A stretch of 64,000 nucleotides of DNA from assembly GCF_016755635.1 (NCBI RefSeq), contig NZ_CP051500.1:1116001-1180000 (forward strand). Direction: 5' to 3'. A program made the translations under genes and the position numbers. Below are positions 8,819-17,036 of this stretch, piece by piece. Source of the DNA: Helicobacter pylori (lineage in GTDB: Bacteria; Campylobacterota; Campylobacteria; Campylobacterales; Helicobacteraceae). The notes under the pieces are model-generated. The model saw only the letters and a list, made by a program, of their open reading frames with translations. It did not search any database and had not been told where the DNA came from. How positions within the stretch are numbered: position 1 is the first letter of the stretch; the number at the start of each line of letters is the position of its first letter.

Positions 8819-9985
8819 CTAGCTCTTTTTTAAGAGCTTGAGTTGGATTAGGATTTTTTTTGCTAATGCATGGAGTTTTAGGATTTTAAGGGTTTTACTA
8901 ATAAGGCTCTTGATTGGTATTGAAATGCAGTATTTGAATAGTCTTCGCCTTGCGTTTTGGGGAATCTCATGAATGTGTAAAAAATAATGTTTTAAAAACA
9001 TCTTAAAAGCGTCATGGGCAATCTGTTCTTCTGCTTTCCATAAAGGAAAGTAGTAATGATAAGCGGCAATGCTATGGTAGTGGTGCCATTTTTCTCCACC
9101 TATCTCCCCACCCCCTGTAATCAAATAAGACCAATCGCTCATAAATGGGGTTTTAGCCAAAGCGTTCAGCCACAAATCCGCTTTTAAACCAAAAGGATAT
9201 GTCCAAGGCTTGATTTGAAAATAAGGATGAGAGTCATATTGTATAACGATAGGTTCTCTTAGGGCTTGTTTAATGGTGTTATGATAAATTGCATTGGCCA
9301 CGCCCTTTAAATGCTCTTCAGAAAGACTATAATAGTGTGGGAAAATGCAATACTCTATTTTTAATGGCGCGATCTTTGAACGACAAAATTCTGTCAATTG
9401 CGGTTCTTTATCTATTTTTTGCGTGCGTATGATTTCTAATATTTTTTTACAAAATTGATTTTTTTGCTGGTAAGTTAAGTTGCAATAAAAAAAGCCTTCA
9501 TACGGGTATATTTTGTCATAAACCCCATAAAAATAATTCTCATCATTTTCCTTAATGTTTAAGAAATCAGCGCTAAATTCATTGCAAAAGATAACGTCCA
9601 CATCGCTCCACACCATTTTAGAATATTTGGGGAATAAATCCGCTAGAAAATATTTCACTAACACCATTTTAGAAAAACGCTTAGTGAAATCCTCATCAAA
9701 AGGGTTAGGGATAGTGTCTAAAAAAGGTTCAATATCTTTCACTTCTAAAGCAGCAAATTCTTTAAAAGGCTCTGTGATTTGGTTAAGCTTTGCTTTATCT
9801 TCTTCATTCAAGCCTACCACTAAAGCGTGTAGGGTGTAACGGATTTTTTTATTGGCTTTAGCGATGCTTTCTAGCAAGGAATAAAGACACGCGCCCGCAG
9901 GAATGAGATAATTCTTATCAAAAGCAAAAGCGATAGGAATATGAAAATCTTGTTCTTTAAAAGAATGATTTGAAGCTGAAGTCAT
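8819..9985 (-). CDS. LPS glycosyltransferase, family 8, copy A
   Basis: GT8 (RfaJ-like) transferase of 388 residues that adds a sugar to lipopolysaccharide at the inner membrane. The metal/nucleotide-sugar DxD is D128-V-D130 in WSDVDV. Residues 1-155 are identical to copy B, as is a block around PFGLKADLWLNALAKTPFMSD; the acceptor-side segment between them and the C-terminus differ. The HP1105/JHP1032 family has been reported as a beta-1,3-GlcNAc transferase of the Lewis O-chain, but which copy corresponds cannot be told here. Only a weak ribosome site precedes the ATG. Expression is probably set by the poly-T promoter tract upstream. Confidence 0.87.
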   Translation of the reverse strand: MTSASNHSFKEQDFHIPIAFAFDKNYLIPAGACLYSLLESIAKANKKIRYTLHALVVGLNEEDKAKLNQITEPFKEFAALEVKDIEPFLDTIPNPFDEDFTKRFSKMVLVKYFLADLFPKYSKMVWSDVDVIFCNEFSADFLNIKENDENYFYGVYDKIYPYEGFFYCNLTYQQKNQFCKKILEIIRTQKIDKEPQLTEFCRSKIAPLKIEYCIFPHYYSLSEEHLKGVANAIYHNTIKQALREPIVIQYDSHPYFQIKPWTYPFGLKADLWLNALAKTPFMSDWSYLITGGGEIGGEKWHHYHSIAAYHYYFPLWKAEEQIAHDAFKMFLKHYFLHIHEIPQNARRRLFKYCISIPIKSLISKTLKILKLHALAKKILIQLKLLKKS

Positions 9986-10102
9986 AAAAAATTAAACACC
10001 CTTTTTTAATGGCTATTTTATCCAAAAAAAAAAAAAAAAACCGAACTTGAAAGGGTTCTGTTTTTTGGTTTTTATGTTGTTTTTAAAGCAAATTAATTTA
10101 AA
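9520..10102 (-). repeat. 583-bp direct repeat, copy 1 (5' half and promoter of glycosyltransferase A)
   Basis: The sequence matches 10856-11437 with no difference I could see by eye except one A fewer in the homopolymer there. It spans the first about 155 codons, the leader, the -10 box, the A/T tract and about 60 bases upstream. Such identity implies recent duplication or ongoing gene conversion. Confidence 0.9.
10015..10040 (-). promoter_or_regulatory. Poly-T tract abutting the -10 box of glycosyltransferase A
   Basis: On the minus strand a run of 17 T (10024-10040) is followed after three bases by TAAAAT (10015-10020), 30 bases before the ATG at 9985. The run occupies the -35/spacer position, where length changes alter promoter strength in other H. 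pylori genes such as sabA. Confidence 0.7.
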
Positions 10103-10124
10103 GAAAGGTTTTAACCCCTTTACT

Positions 10125-11321
10125 CTAGCCCTTTCTTAAAAGCTTGAGTTGGATTAAAATTTTTTTAACAATCCCATGAAGCCCTAAAACTCTAAGGATC
10201 TTACTAACCACCCTTTTAGCTAACGCTTTAGGCATCAAAAACACAAAATAAATAAGCTTATTGAAAAATTTTTTCACTAAATTACAAGTTAATTCAAAAA
10301 CTCTTGAATGGATTTTCCTTTCTTTAAACACAACAAACAAATACGATTTGAAAAACAAATACGGAGCTTTAAAAACAATTTCTTTTGAAGACTTTACTGA
10401 AGAAAAATAATGCTGCTCAGCCATTTTTGTGGTATAAAAGCTCTCATTGGTGTGCATTTTCTTAGTGTAATCGCTCATAAATGGGGTTTTAGCCAAAGCG
10501 TTCAGCCACAAATCCGCTTTTAAACCAAAAGGATAGTCCCAAGGCTTCACCGCCCCCCACCAAGCGTCATAGTGGATAATGGTAGGGTTTTCTCGCGCCT
10601 CTAAAATGGTTTTCTTGTAATTCTCGTTTAAATACGCGTTAGAAAAATCTTTAATGGTGTAATAATAAGGGAAAACGCAATATTCAATCCCTAAAGCTTT
10701 CATGTTAGGCCAACACCATTTCGTGAAATCCAACTCCCCTTTAGTCTCATTCCCCTTTAAAAGATCATGCATTCTTAAGGTGAAATTTTTCTTGCGTTGG
10801 TAATCTAAATTACAAAACAAAAACCCTTCCATCATGTGGTGCTTTTCAACTTCTAAAACCCCATAAAAATAATTCTCATCATTTTCCTTAATGTTTAAGA
10901 AATCAGCGCTAAATTCATTGCAAAAGATAACGTCCACATCGCTCCACACCATTTTAGAATATTTGGGGAATAAATCCGCTAGAAAATATTTCACTAACAC
11001 CATTTTAGAAAAACGCTTAGTGAAATCCTCATCAAAAGGGTTAGGGATAGTGTCTAAAAAAGGTTCAATATCTTTCACTTCTAAAGCAGCAAATTCTTTA
11101 AAAGGCTCTGTGATTTGGTTAAGCTTTGCTTTATCTTCTTCATTCAAGCCTACCACTAAAGCGTGTAGGGTGTAACGGATTTTTTTATTGGCTTTAGCGA
11201 TGCTTTCTAGCAAGGAATAAAGACACGCGCCCGCAGGAATGAGATAATTCTTATCAAAAGCAAAAGCGATAGGAATATGAAAATCTTGTTCTTTAAAAGA
11301 ATGATTTGAAGCTGAAGTCAT
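10125..11321 (-). CDS. LPS glycosyltransferase, family 8, copy B
   Basis: Paralogue of copy A, 398 residues, same strand, 139 bases upstream of it. The N-terminal 155 residues, including DxD D128/D130, are identical to copy A. From residue 156 the sequence departs (LEVEKHHMMEGF against YDKIYPYEGF), returns to identity in the block ending NALAKTPFMSD, then has a different, longer and more hydrophobic C-terminal region (about residues 330-398) likely to hold the enzyme at the membrane. The mosaic suggests acceptor-specificity swapping. It has its own promoter with a 16-base poly-T tract. Confidence 0.87.
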   Translation of the reverse strand: MTSASNHSFKEQDFHIPIAFAFDKNYLIPAGACLYSLLESIAKANKKIRYTLHALVVGLNEEDKAKLNQITEPFKEFAALEVKDIEPFLDTIPNPFDEDFTKRFSKMVLVKYFLADLFPKYSKMVWSDVDVIFCNEFSADFLNIKENDENYFYGVLEVEKHHMMEGFLFCNLDYQRKKNFTLRMHDLLKGNETKGELDFTKWCWPNMKALGIEYCVFPYYYTIKDFSNAYLNENYKKTILEARENPTIIHYDAWWGAVKPWDYPFGLKADLWLNALAKTPFMSDYTKKMHTNESFYTTKMAEQHYFSSVKSSKEIVFKAPYLFFKSYLFVVFKERKIHSRVFELTCNLVKKFFNKLIYFVFLMPKALAKRVVSKILRVLGLHGIVKKILIQLKLLRKG

Positions 11322-11437
11322 AAAAAATTAAACACCCTTTTTTAATGGCTATTTTATCCAAAAAAAAAAAAAAAACCGAACTTGAAAGGGTTCTGTTTTT
11401 TGGTTTTTATGTTGTTTTTAAAGCAAATTAATTTAAA
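10856..11437 (-). repeat. 582-bp direct repeat, copy 2 (5' half and promoter of glycosyltransferase B)
   Basis: Second copy of the repeat at 9520-10102, offset by 1336 bases, or 1335 upstream of the homopolymer because this copy has one A fewer. Confidence 0.9.
11351..11375 (-). promoter_or_regulatory. Poly-T tract abutting the -10 box of glycosyltransferase B
   Basis: A run of 16 T on the minus strand (11360-11375) lies three bases upstream of TAAAAT (11351-11356). The arrangement equals copy A except for tract length (16 against 17), so the two promoters may differ in activity. Confidence 0.7.
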
Positions 11438-11513
11438 ATCGTATCTTGTCTTTAAGTGCCGCCATTTTAAATGCTGCAATTTTAAAAGATGATGAAAGGG
11501 GCTGAATTCTGAT

Positions 11514-12821
11514 TTGATTTCCTTAAAAAAATCTCTTTGTGCGTTGTTGTTTTCAGGTTTTTTAACACCACCCTTAATGAAAGCGGCTAGTTTTGTCTAT
11601 GACTTGAAGTTCATGAGCTTTAATTTCAATTTAGTGGCCCCAAATAACAACCCCTATTGGAATAGCCTAACCAAAATGCAAGGTCGTCTCATGCCTCAAA
11701 TTGGCGTTCAATTGGACAAAAGACAGGCCTTGATGTTTGGAGCGTGGTTCATTCAAAATTTACACACGCATTATAGCTATTTCCCTTATTCGTGGGGGGT
11801 TACCATGTATTACCAATACATAGGGAAAAATTTGAGATTTTTTTTAGGCATTGTGCCGCGAAGCTATCAAATAGGGCATTACCCTTTAAGCGCTTTTAAA
11901 AAACTTTTTTGGTTTATAGACCCCACTTTTAGGGGAGGAGCGTTTCAATTCAAACCGGCTTATGATCCTAACCGCTGGTGGAATGGGTGGTTTGAGGGCG
12001 TTGTGGATTGGTATGGGGGGCGTAATTGGAACAACCAACCCAAAAAGAAAAATTACGATTTTGATCAATTCTTGTATTTTGTTTCTTCAGAATTTCAGTT
12101 TCTTAAAGGGTATTTAGGTTTGGGGGGACAGCTTGTCATTTTTCATAACGCCAGCCATCATAGCATGGGAGATAACTACCCTTACGGCGGTAATTCCTAC
12201 TTAAAACCAGGCGATGCAACCCCACAATGGCCTAATGGCTACCCCTATTTCAGTCAAAAAAATAACCCACAAGGCGGAGAAATAGGGAAATACTCTAACC
12301 CTACCATTTTAGACAGGGTTTATTACCATGCTTATTTAAAAGCGGATTTTAAAAATCTCATGCCTTATATGGACAATATTTTCATGACTTTTGGCACGCA
12401 GTCGTCTCAAACCCATTATTGCGTGCGTTATGCTAGCGAGTGTAAAAACGCCCGATTTTATAACAGCTTTGGGGGGGAATTTTACGCTCAAGCGCAATAC
12501 AAAGGCTTTGGGATTTTTAACAGATACTATTTTTCCAACAAACCCCAAATGCATTTTTATGCCACTTATGGCCAATCCCTCTATACCGGATTGCCATGGT
12601 ATAGAGCCCCTAATTTTGACATGATAGGCCTTTATTATCTTTATAAAAACAAATGGTTAAGCGTGCGAGCGGATGCGTTTTTTAGCTTTGTGGGTGGGGG
12701 CGATGGGTATCATTTGTATGGCAAGGGGGGTAAGTGGTTTGTGATGTATCAGCAATTCTTAACCCTAACCATAGACACACGAGAGTTAATTGATTTTGTC
12801 AAATCTAAAACCTCTAAATAA
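11514..12821 (+). CDS. Predicted outer-membrane beta-barrel protein
   Basis: A 435-residue protein with a signal peptide (residues 1 to about 25, LMKAAS), then a Tyr/Trp/Phe/Gly-rich sequence with alternating aromatic strands (for example MYYQYIGKNLRFFLGIV), as in porins. It is not a recognisable Hop or Hor protein (no AEDDG-type N-terminus), so no symbol is given. It probably corresponds to HP1106. The start is taken as TTG 11514: an in-frame TGA lies 24 bases upstream, no in-frame ATG exists, and AAAGGGG precedes it by about 12 bases. It is convergent with horH, 6 bases apart, with a short palindrome (TATCTA...TAGATA) between. Confidence 0.75.
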   Translation: MISLKKSLCALLFSGFLTPPLMKAASFVYDLKFMSFNFNLVAPNNNPYWNSLTKMQGRLMPQIGVQLDKRQALMFGAWFIQNLHTHYSYFPYSWGVTMYYQYIGKNLRFFLGIVPRSYQIGHYPLSAFKKLFWFIDPTFRGGAFQFKPAYDPNRWWNGWFEGVVDWYGGRNWNNQPKKKNYDFDQFLYFVSSEFQFLKGYLGLGGQLVIFHNASHHSMGDNYPYGGNSYLKPGDATPQWPNGYPYFSQKNNPQGGEIGKYSNPTILDRVYYHAYLKADFKNLMPYMDNIFMTFGTQSSQTHYCVRYASECKNARFYNSFGGEFYAQAQYKGFGIFNRYYFSNKPQMHFYATYGQSLYTGLPWYRAPNFDMIGLYYLYKNKWLSVRADAFFSFVGGGDGYHLYGKGGKWFVMYQQFLTLTIDTRELIDFVKSKTSK

Positions 12822-12827
12822 CCATAT

Positions 12828-13490
12828 CTAAAAATTATAGATATAATTGAAATAAGCGACCGGTAAGCGGTGCCATAAAGTAGTCGCGCTCAAGCCATCA
12901 ACGATTTCAGTTCTTTTGTTAGGAATGAAAGGGAATTTCAACCCGAAAGTGATTTCATTGTGGAAAAAGCCAAAACGAAAACCCACTTTCACAAGCAATT
13001 GAAAAAGCGAATTTTCTTTGCCTAAATTTTGAGCGATAATCCCATGCATAGCCCCTCCTGGCATGTAAGTCGCCCCAGCGATGCCTAAGCCAAACTCTAA
13101 CCCTAAAAACATCTTTGGCGAATTGAAAGCGTCCCACAAACCGCTAAATTCTAAACCATAGGTAGAAATATAGGATTTGTGAGAAGAAAAAGTCTGATCA
13201 TAAAACAACCCGTAACGGAAACCCACATGCTCTACAGCTTGCGTTTTAGCCACAAATTTCCCCCCTAACACCACACCAAAGCCATTACCGGTCATAAAAT
13301 ACGATTTATCTACAGACTCGGTGCTAAAAGATGTGTTGATCGCGCTAAGTTGATACCCAACCCCTAAATAAAACGTATTCCTGTCCGCAAATTTAGGTTT
13401 TTTTGATTTTTCATCAAGCTCTGTCTCTGCGGCTTGAAGCGATGATAATAACGCCATGCCCATCAATATTTTAACCATTGTTTTATCCAT
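12828..13490 (-). CDS. horH: Hor-family outer-membrane protein
   Basis: Small beta-barrel of 220 residues. A signal peptide (SSLQAA) is followed by the Hor/Hop N-terminal theme FYLGVGYQLSAINTS and by glycine-rich strands. The last strand ends in Phe (YFNYIYNF), the outer-membrane insertion signal. ATG 13490 is chosen because AAAGGA lies nine bases upstream; the upstream in-frame ATG would put ten charged residues before the signal peptide. The horH name rests on position (HP1107) and is from memory. Confidence 0.8.
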   Translation of the reverse strand: MDKTMVKILMGMALLSSLQAAETELDEKSKKPKFADRNTFYLGVGYQLSAINTSFSTESVDKSYFMTGNGFGVVLGGKFVAKTQAVEHVGFRYGLFYDQTFSSHKSYISTYGLEFSGLWDAFNSPKMFLGLEFGLGIAGATYMPGGAMHGIIAQNLGKENSLFQLLVKVGFRFGFFHNEITFGLKFPFIPNKRTEIVDGLSATTLWHRLPVAYFNYIYNF

Positions 13491-13712
13491 AACCCAATTC
13501 CTTTTGTTATCTTGCTCCACACTTGCCCCATACAGACTAAAATCAAATCACACCCTAAATAATAACAAAGTTTAAAATAAATATTAGTGGTTTTGATTAA
13601 GAACGCCTATCTTTTTAGAATAAATAGCCATAATTCTTGTAAGTATGCCCCCATTTTCCTATAAAAATTCCTAAAAAGATATTGTTATAAGACACATTAA
13701 TAGTTTTTCTTG

Positions 13713-13718
13713 TATAAT
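13713..13718 (+). promoter_or_regulatory. -10 box of the por operon
   Basis: Perfect TATAAT (in TTGTATAATC) 51 bases before the porC ATG, which has AAGGAGA in front. The same TTGTATAAT context recurs before rpsP and valS in this window. Confidence 0.65.
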
Positions 13719-13768
13719 CTTAGGCTGAATTCAATTTATTTTATACGATATTAAGGAGACATATTACC

Positions 13769-14329
13769 ATGTTTCAAATTAGATGGCATGCGCGAGCGGG
13801 TCAAGGCGCTATCACCGGTGCTAAAGGGTTGGCTGATGTGATTTCAAAAACAGGCAAAGAAGTGCAAGCGTTCGCTTCTTATGGTTCAGCTAAAAGGGGG
13901 GCTGCTATGATGGCTTATAACCGCGTTGATGATGAGCCTATTTTAAACCATGAACGCTTCATGCAGCCTGATTATGTGCTGGTGATTGACCCTGGTTTGG
14001 TTTTCATTGAAAACATTTTCGCTAATGAAAAAGAAGACACGACTTATATCATCACTAGCTATCTCAGTAAAGAAGAATTGTTTGAAAAAAAACCTGAATT
14101 AAAAACCCGTAAAGTGTTTTTAGTGGATTGTTTAAAAATCTCTATGGAAACCTTAAAACGCCCCATCCCCAACACGCCCATGCTAGGAGCGTTAATGAAA
14201 GTGTCTGGCATGCTTGAAATTGAGGCTTTTAAAGAAGCTTTTAAGAAAGTTTTAGGCAAAAAACTCACGCAAGAAGTCATTGACGCTAACATGCTCGCTA
14301 TCCAAAGAGCTTATGAAGAAGTTCAATAA
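13769..14329 (+). CDS. porC: Pyruvate:flavodoxin/ferredoxin oxidoreductase, gamma subunit
   Basis: Gamma subunit (186 residues) of the four-subunit enzyme that decarboxylates pyruvate to acetyl-CoA with CoA, passing electrons to flavodoxin in H. pylori. The start FQIRWHARAGQGAITGAK is the typical 2-oxoacid oxidoreductase gamma N-terminus. The order por C-D-A-B with gaps of 9-15 bases shows one operon. H. pylori lacks pyruvate dehydrogenase, so this is a central enzyme. Confidence 0.95.
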   Translation: MFQIRWHARAGQGAITGAKGLADVISKTGKEVQAFASYGSAKRGAAMMAYNRVDDEPILNHERFMQPDYVLVIDPGLVFIENIFANEKEDTTYIITSYLSKEELFEKKPELKTRKVFLVDCLKISMETLKRPIPNTPMLGALMKVSGMLEIEAFKEAFKKVLGKKLTQEVIDANMLAIQRAYEEVQ

Positions 14330-14344
14330 CATTAAGGATTAAAG

Positions 14345-14737
14345 ATGAAAGATTGGAATGAATTTGAAATGGGAGCGGTACTCTTCCCTTTTGAAAAGAA
14401 CGCGCAAAGCGAAATGGAAAAACACAATGATGAGCGCCATTACACCGAGCAAAGCTACTTCACCACTTCAGTGGCTCATTGGCGCGTGGCTAAGCCTGTG
14501 CATAACAATAATATTTGCATCAATTGCTTTAATTGTTGGGTTTATTGCCCAGACGCTGCTATTCTTTCAAGAGAGGGCAAATTAAAGGGCGTGGATTATT
14601 CTCATTGTAAAGGCTGTGGCGTGTGTGTGGATGTCTGCCCCACCAACCCTAAATCGCTATGGATGTTTGAAGAACAAATTGAGCCTGCCACCGCTCTCAC
14701 CCAATGGCCGCAAAAACAAGAAAAGAAAAAATCATAA
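14345..14737 (+). CDS. porD: Pyruvate oxidoreductase, delta (ferredoxin-like) subunit
   Basis: Carries the two [4Fe-4S] clusters: Cys58/61/64/68 (CINCFNCWVYCP) and Cys88/91/94/98 (CKGCGVCVDVCP). It moves electrons from the catalytic subunits to the carrier. The 130-residue length includes an N-terminal extension of about 50 residues typical of the epsilonproteobacterial subunit. It sits between porC and porA. Confidence 0.95.
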   Translation: MKDWNEFEMGAVLFPFEKNAQSEMEKHNDERHYTEQSYFTTSVAHWRVAKPVHNNNICINCFNCWVYCPDAAILSREGKLKGVDYSHCKGCGVCVDVCPTNPKSLWMFEEQIEPATALTQWPQKQEKKKS

Positions 14738-14746
14738 GGAAAAAAT

Positions 14747-15970
14747 ATGGCAAAAAGTATTGAATTGCAAGAAATAGAAGTGTGGGATGGCAATACCGCT
14801 AGCTCTAACGCTTTAAGACAGGCTCAAATTGATGTCATTGCAGCCTATCCTATCACCCCATCAACGCCCATTGTGCAGAATTATGGCTCGTTTAAGGATA
14901 ATGGCTATATTGATGGCGAATTCGTTTTAGTGGAATCTGAGCATGCCGCCATGAGTGCATGCGTGGGAGCTGCAGCTGCTGGCGGGAGAGTCAGCACTGC
15001 GACTAGCTCTCAAGGTTTGGCGTTAATGGTAGAGGTTTTATACCAGGCTTCTGGCATGCGTTTGCCTATTGTTTTGAATTTAGTCAATCGCGCTCTAGCA
15101 GCCCCTTTAAATATTCATGGCGATCATTCTGATATGTATTTAAGCAGGGATTCTGGCTGGATAAGTTTATGCACATGCAACCCCCAAGAAGCTTATGATT
15201 TCACTTTAATGGCGTTTAAAATCGCAGAGCATCAAAAGGTGCGCGTGCCTACTATTGTCAACCAAGATGGCTTTTTATGCTCGCACACCGTGCAAAATGT
15301 CCGCCCTTTGAGCGATGCAGTGGCTTATCAATTCGTAGGCGAATACCAAACCAAGCATTCCCTTTTAGATTTTGATAAACCGGTAAGCTATGGCGCGCAA
15401 GCTGAAGAAGAATGGCATTATGAGCATAAAGCCCAACTCCACCATGCGATCATGAGCGCGTCTTCTGTGATTGAAGAAGTGTTCAATGATTTCGCTAAAC
15501 TCACAGGCAGGCAATACCATTTGACTAAAACTTTCCAGCTAGAAGACGCTGAAATCGCTATCTTTGCGTTAGGCACTACTTATGAATCAGCGATCGTAGC
15601 GGCTAAGGAAATGCGTAAAAAAGGCATTAAGGCCGGCGTGGCTACCATCCATTCCTTGCGCCCTTTCCCTTATGAAAGATTAGGGCAGGATTTGAAAAAT
15701 CTTAAAGCTTTAGCGATTTTAGACAAGAGCTCTCCAGCGGGCGCTATGGGGGCGATGTTTAATGAAGTAACGAGCGCGGTGTATCAAACGCAAGGGACTA
15801 AACACCCCGTGGTATCTAACTACATTTATGGTTTAGGCGAAAGGGATATGACGATCGCGCATTTATGCGAAATTTTTGAAGAAATCAATGAAGACGCTCT
15901 TAAAGGCACGCTCACGCACCCTACCCAACAATTCGTAGGTTTGCACGGCCCTAAAATGAGCTTTTTTTAA
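14747..15970 (+). CDS. porA: Pyruvate oxidoreductase, alpha subunit
   Basis: Alpha subunit of 407 residues. The N-terminal pyrimidine-binding domain contains AAYPITPSTPIV near residue 30-41 and the SEHAAMSACVGAAAAGGR segment; the C-terminal region (DKSSPAGAMGA) resembles the transketolase C-terminal domain. It forms the active site with PorB. AAGGAAAAA precedes the ATG, 9 bases after porD. Confidence 0.95.
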   Translation: MAKSIELQEIEVWDGNTASSNALRQAQIDVIAAYPITPSTPIVQNYGSFKDNGYIDGEFVLVESEHAAMSACVGAAAAGGRVSTATSSQGLALMVEVLYQASGMRLPIVLNLVNRALAAPLNIHGDHSDMYLSRDSGWISLCTCNPQEAYDFTLMAFKIAEHQKVRVPTIVNQDGFLCSHTVQNVRPLSDAVAYQFVGEYQTKHSLLDFDKPVSYGAQAEEEWHYEHKAQLHHAIMSASSVIEEVFNDFAKLTGRQYHLTKTFQLEDAEIAIFALGTTYESAIVAAKEMRKKGIKAGVATIHSLRPFPYERLGQDLKNLKALAILDKSSPAGAMGAMFNEVTSAVYQTQGTKHPVVSNYIYGLGERDMTIAHLCEIFEEINEDALKGTLTHPTQQFVGLHGPKMSFF

Positions 15971-15982
15971 AAAGGAAATATC

Positions 15983-16927
15983 ATGGTAAAAGAAGTCAAA
16001 ACACTCAAAGGTTTTAGCCAAAGCGCTGAGAAATTTCAAGGCTCGCACTTGCTTTGCCCGGGTTGTGGGCATGGCATTATTGTGCGCGAAGTTTTAAACG
16101 CTGTAGATGGGCCTATTGTTTTAGGCAATTCTACCGGTTGTTTAGAGGTATGCTCGGCTGTGTACCCGCACACTTCATGGGATGTGCCTTGGATCCATAT
16201 TGGTTTTGAAAATGGCTCTACGGCGATTTCAGGGGTGGAAGCGATGTATAAAGCGCTAGTGAATAAGGGCCGCTATCAAGGTCAAAAACCAAAATTTGTG
16301 GCGTTTGGGGGCGATGGGGCTAGTTATGATATTGGTTTGCAATTCATCAGCGGTTGCATGGAAAGAGGGCATGACATGACTTACATTTGCCTAGATAATG
16401 AAAACTACGCCAATACCGGCGGTCAAAGAAGCGGCTCTACGCCATTAGGGGCTAGCACTTCTACCACGCCATCAGGGTCGGTTAGTTTTGGTAAAAAAGA
16501 AAAGAAAAAAGACATTGTCAGTATCATGGCAAGCCATGGAGTCCCTTATGTGGCGCAGCTCTCGCCTAACAAATGGAAAGACATGAACAAAAAGATTAAA
16601 ACCGCTCTAGACACTGAAGGGCCTTGCTTCATCAACGCTCTTAGCCCATGCACGACTGAATGGAAATTTGAATCCAATAAAACCATTGAATTAGCGGATA
16701 TGGCTGTGGATAGCTTGATGTTCCCCTTATTTGAAATCTTTAATGGCAGGGAATTGAAAATCACTTACCGCCCAAGAAATATCATTCCTGTAAGGGATTA
16801 TTTAGGGGCTCAAAAGCGCTTCAAACACCTTTTCAAAAAAGAAAACGAACACATTATTGAAGAATTGCAAAAAGATGTGAATGAGCGTTGGGAATACTTG
16901 CAGCGCAGAGAAGAGGCTAAAGTTTAA
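15983..16927 (+). CDS. porB: Pyruvate oxidoreductase, beta (thiamine diphosphate) subunit
   Basis: Binds thiamine diphosphate through GDGASYDIG...ENYANTGGQ (about residues 110-150) and, with CPGCGHGI near the N-terminus, contributes cysteines for a cluster. Length 314 residues. It is the last gene of porCDAB and is followed by a clear stem-loop terminator. Confidence 0.95.
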   Translation: MVKEVKTLKGFSQSAEKFQGSHLLCPGCGHGIIVREVLNAVDGPIVLGNSTGCLEVCSAVYPHTSWDVPWIHIGFENGSTAISGVEAMYKALVNKGRYQGQKPKFVAFGGDGASYDIGLQFISGCMERGHDMTYICLDNENYANTGGQRSGSTPLGASTSTTPSGSVSFGKKEKKKDIVSIMASHGVPYVAQLSPNKWKDMNKKIKTALDTEGPCFINALSPCTTEWKFESNKTIELADMAVDSLMFPLFEIFNGRELKITYRPRNIIPVRDYLGAQKRFKHLFKKENEHIIEELQKDVNERWEYLQRREEAKV

Positions 16928-16941
16928 CCCTTCCATTAGAT

Positions 16942-16973
16942 CAAGGCGCTTTTTTGTGCCTTGTGTGATTTTT
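16942..16973 (+). terminator. Intrinsic terminator of the por operon
   Basis: CAAGGC (16942-16947) pairs with GCCTTG (16958-16963) across a T-rich loop. After a short GTGA spacer a T5 run follows. It lies 15 bases after the porB stop. Confidence 0.65.
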
Positions 16974-17036
16974 CCCCTTGATTCTTTAAACCCCTTTAAA
17001 GTAACATAAATCCCATTTTGATTTTAAGGATTGTCG

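Noticed and set aside
9555-11175. Two identical plus-strand 94-residue frames opposite the glycosyltransferases
   Set aside because: They are identical only because the underlying coding repeat is; they are antisense shadows.
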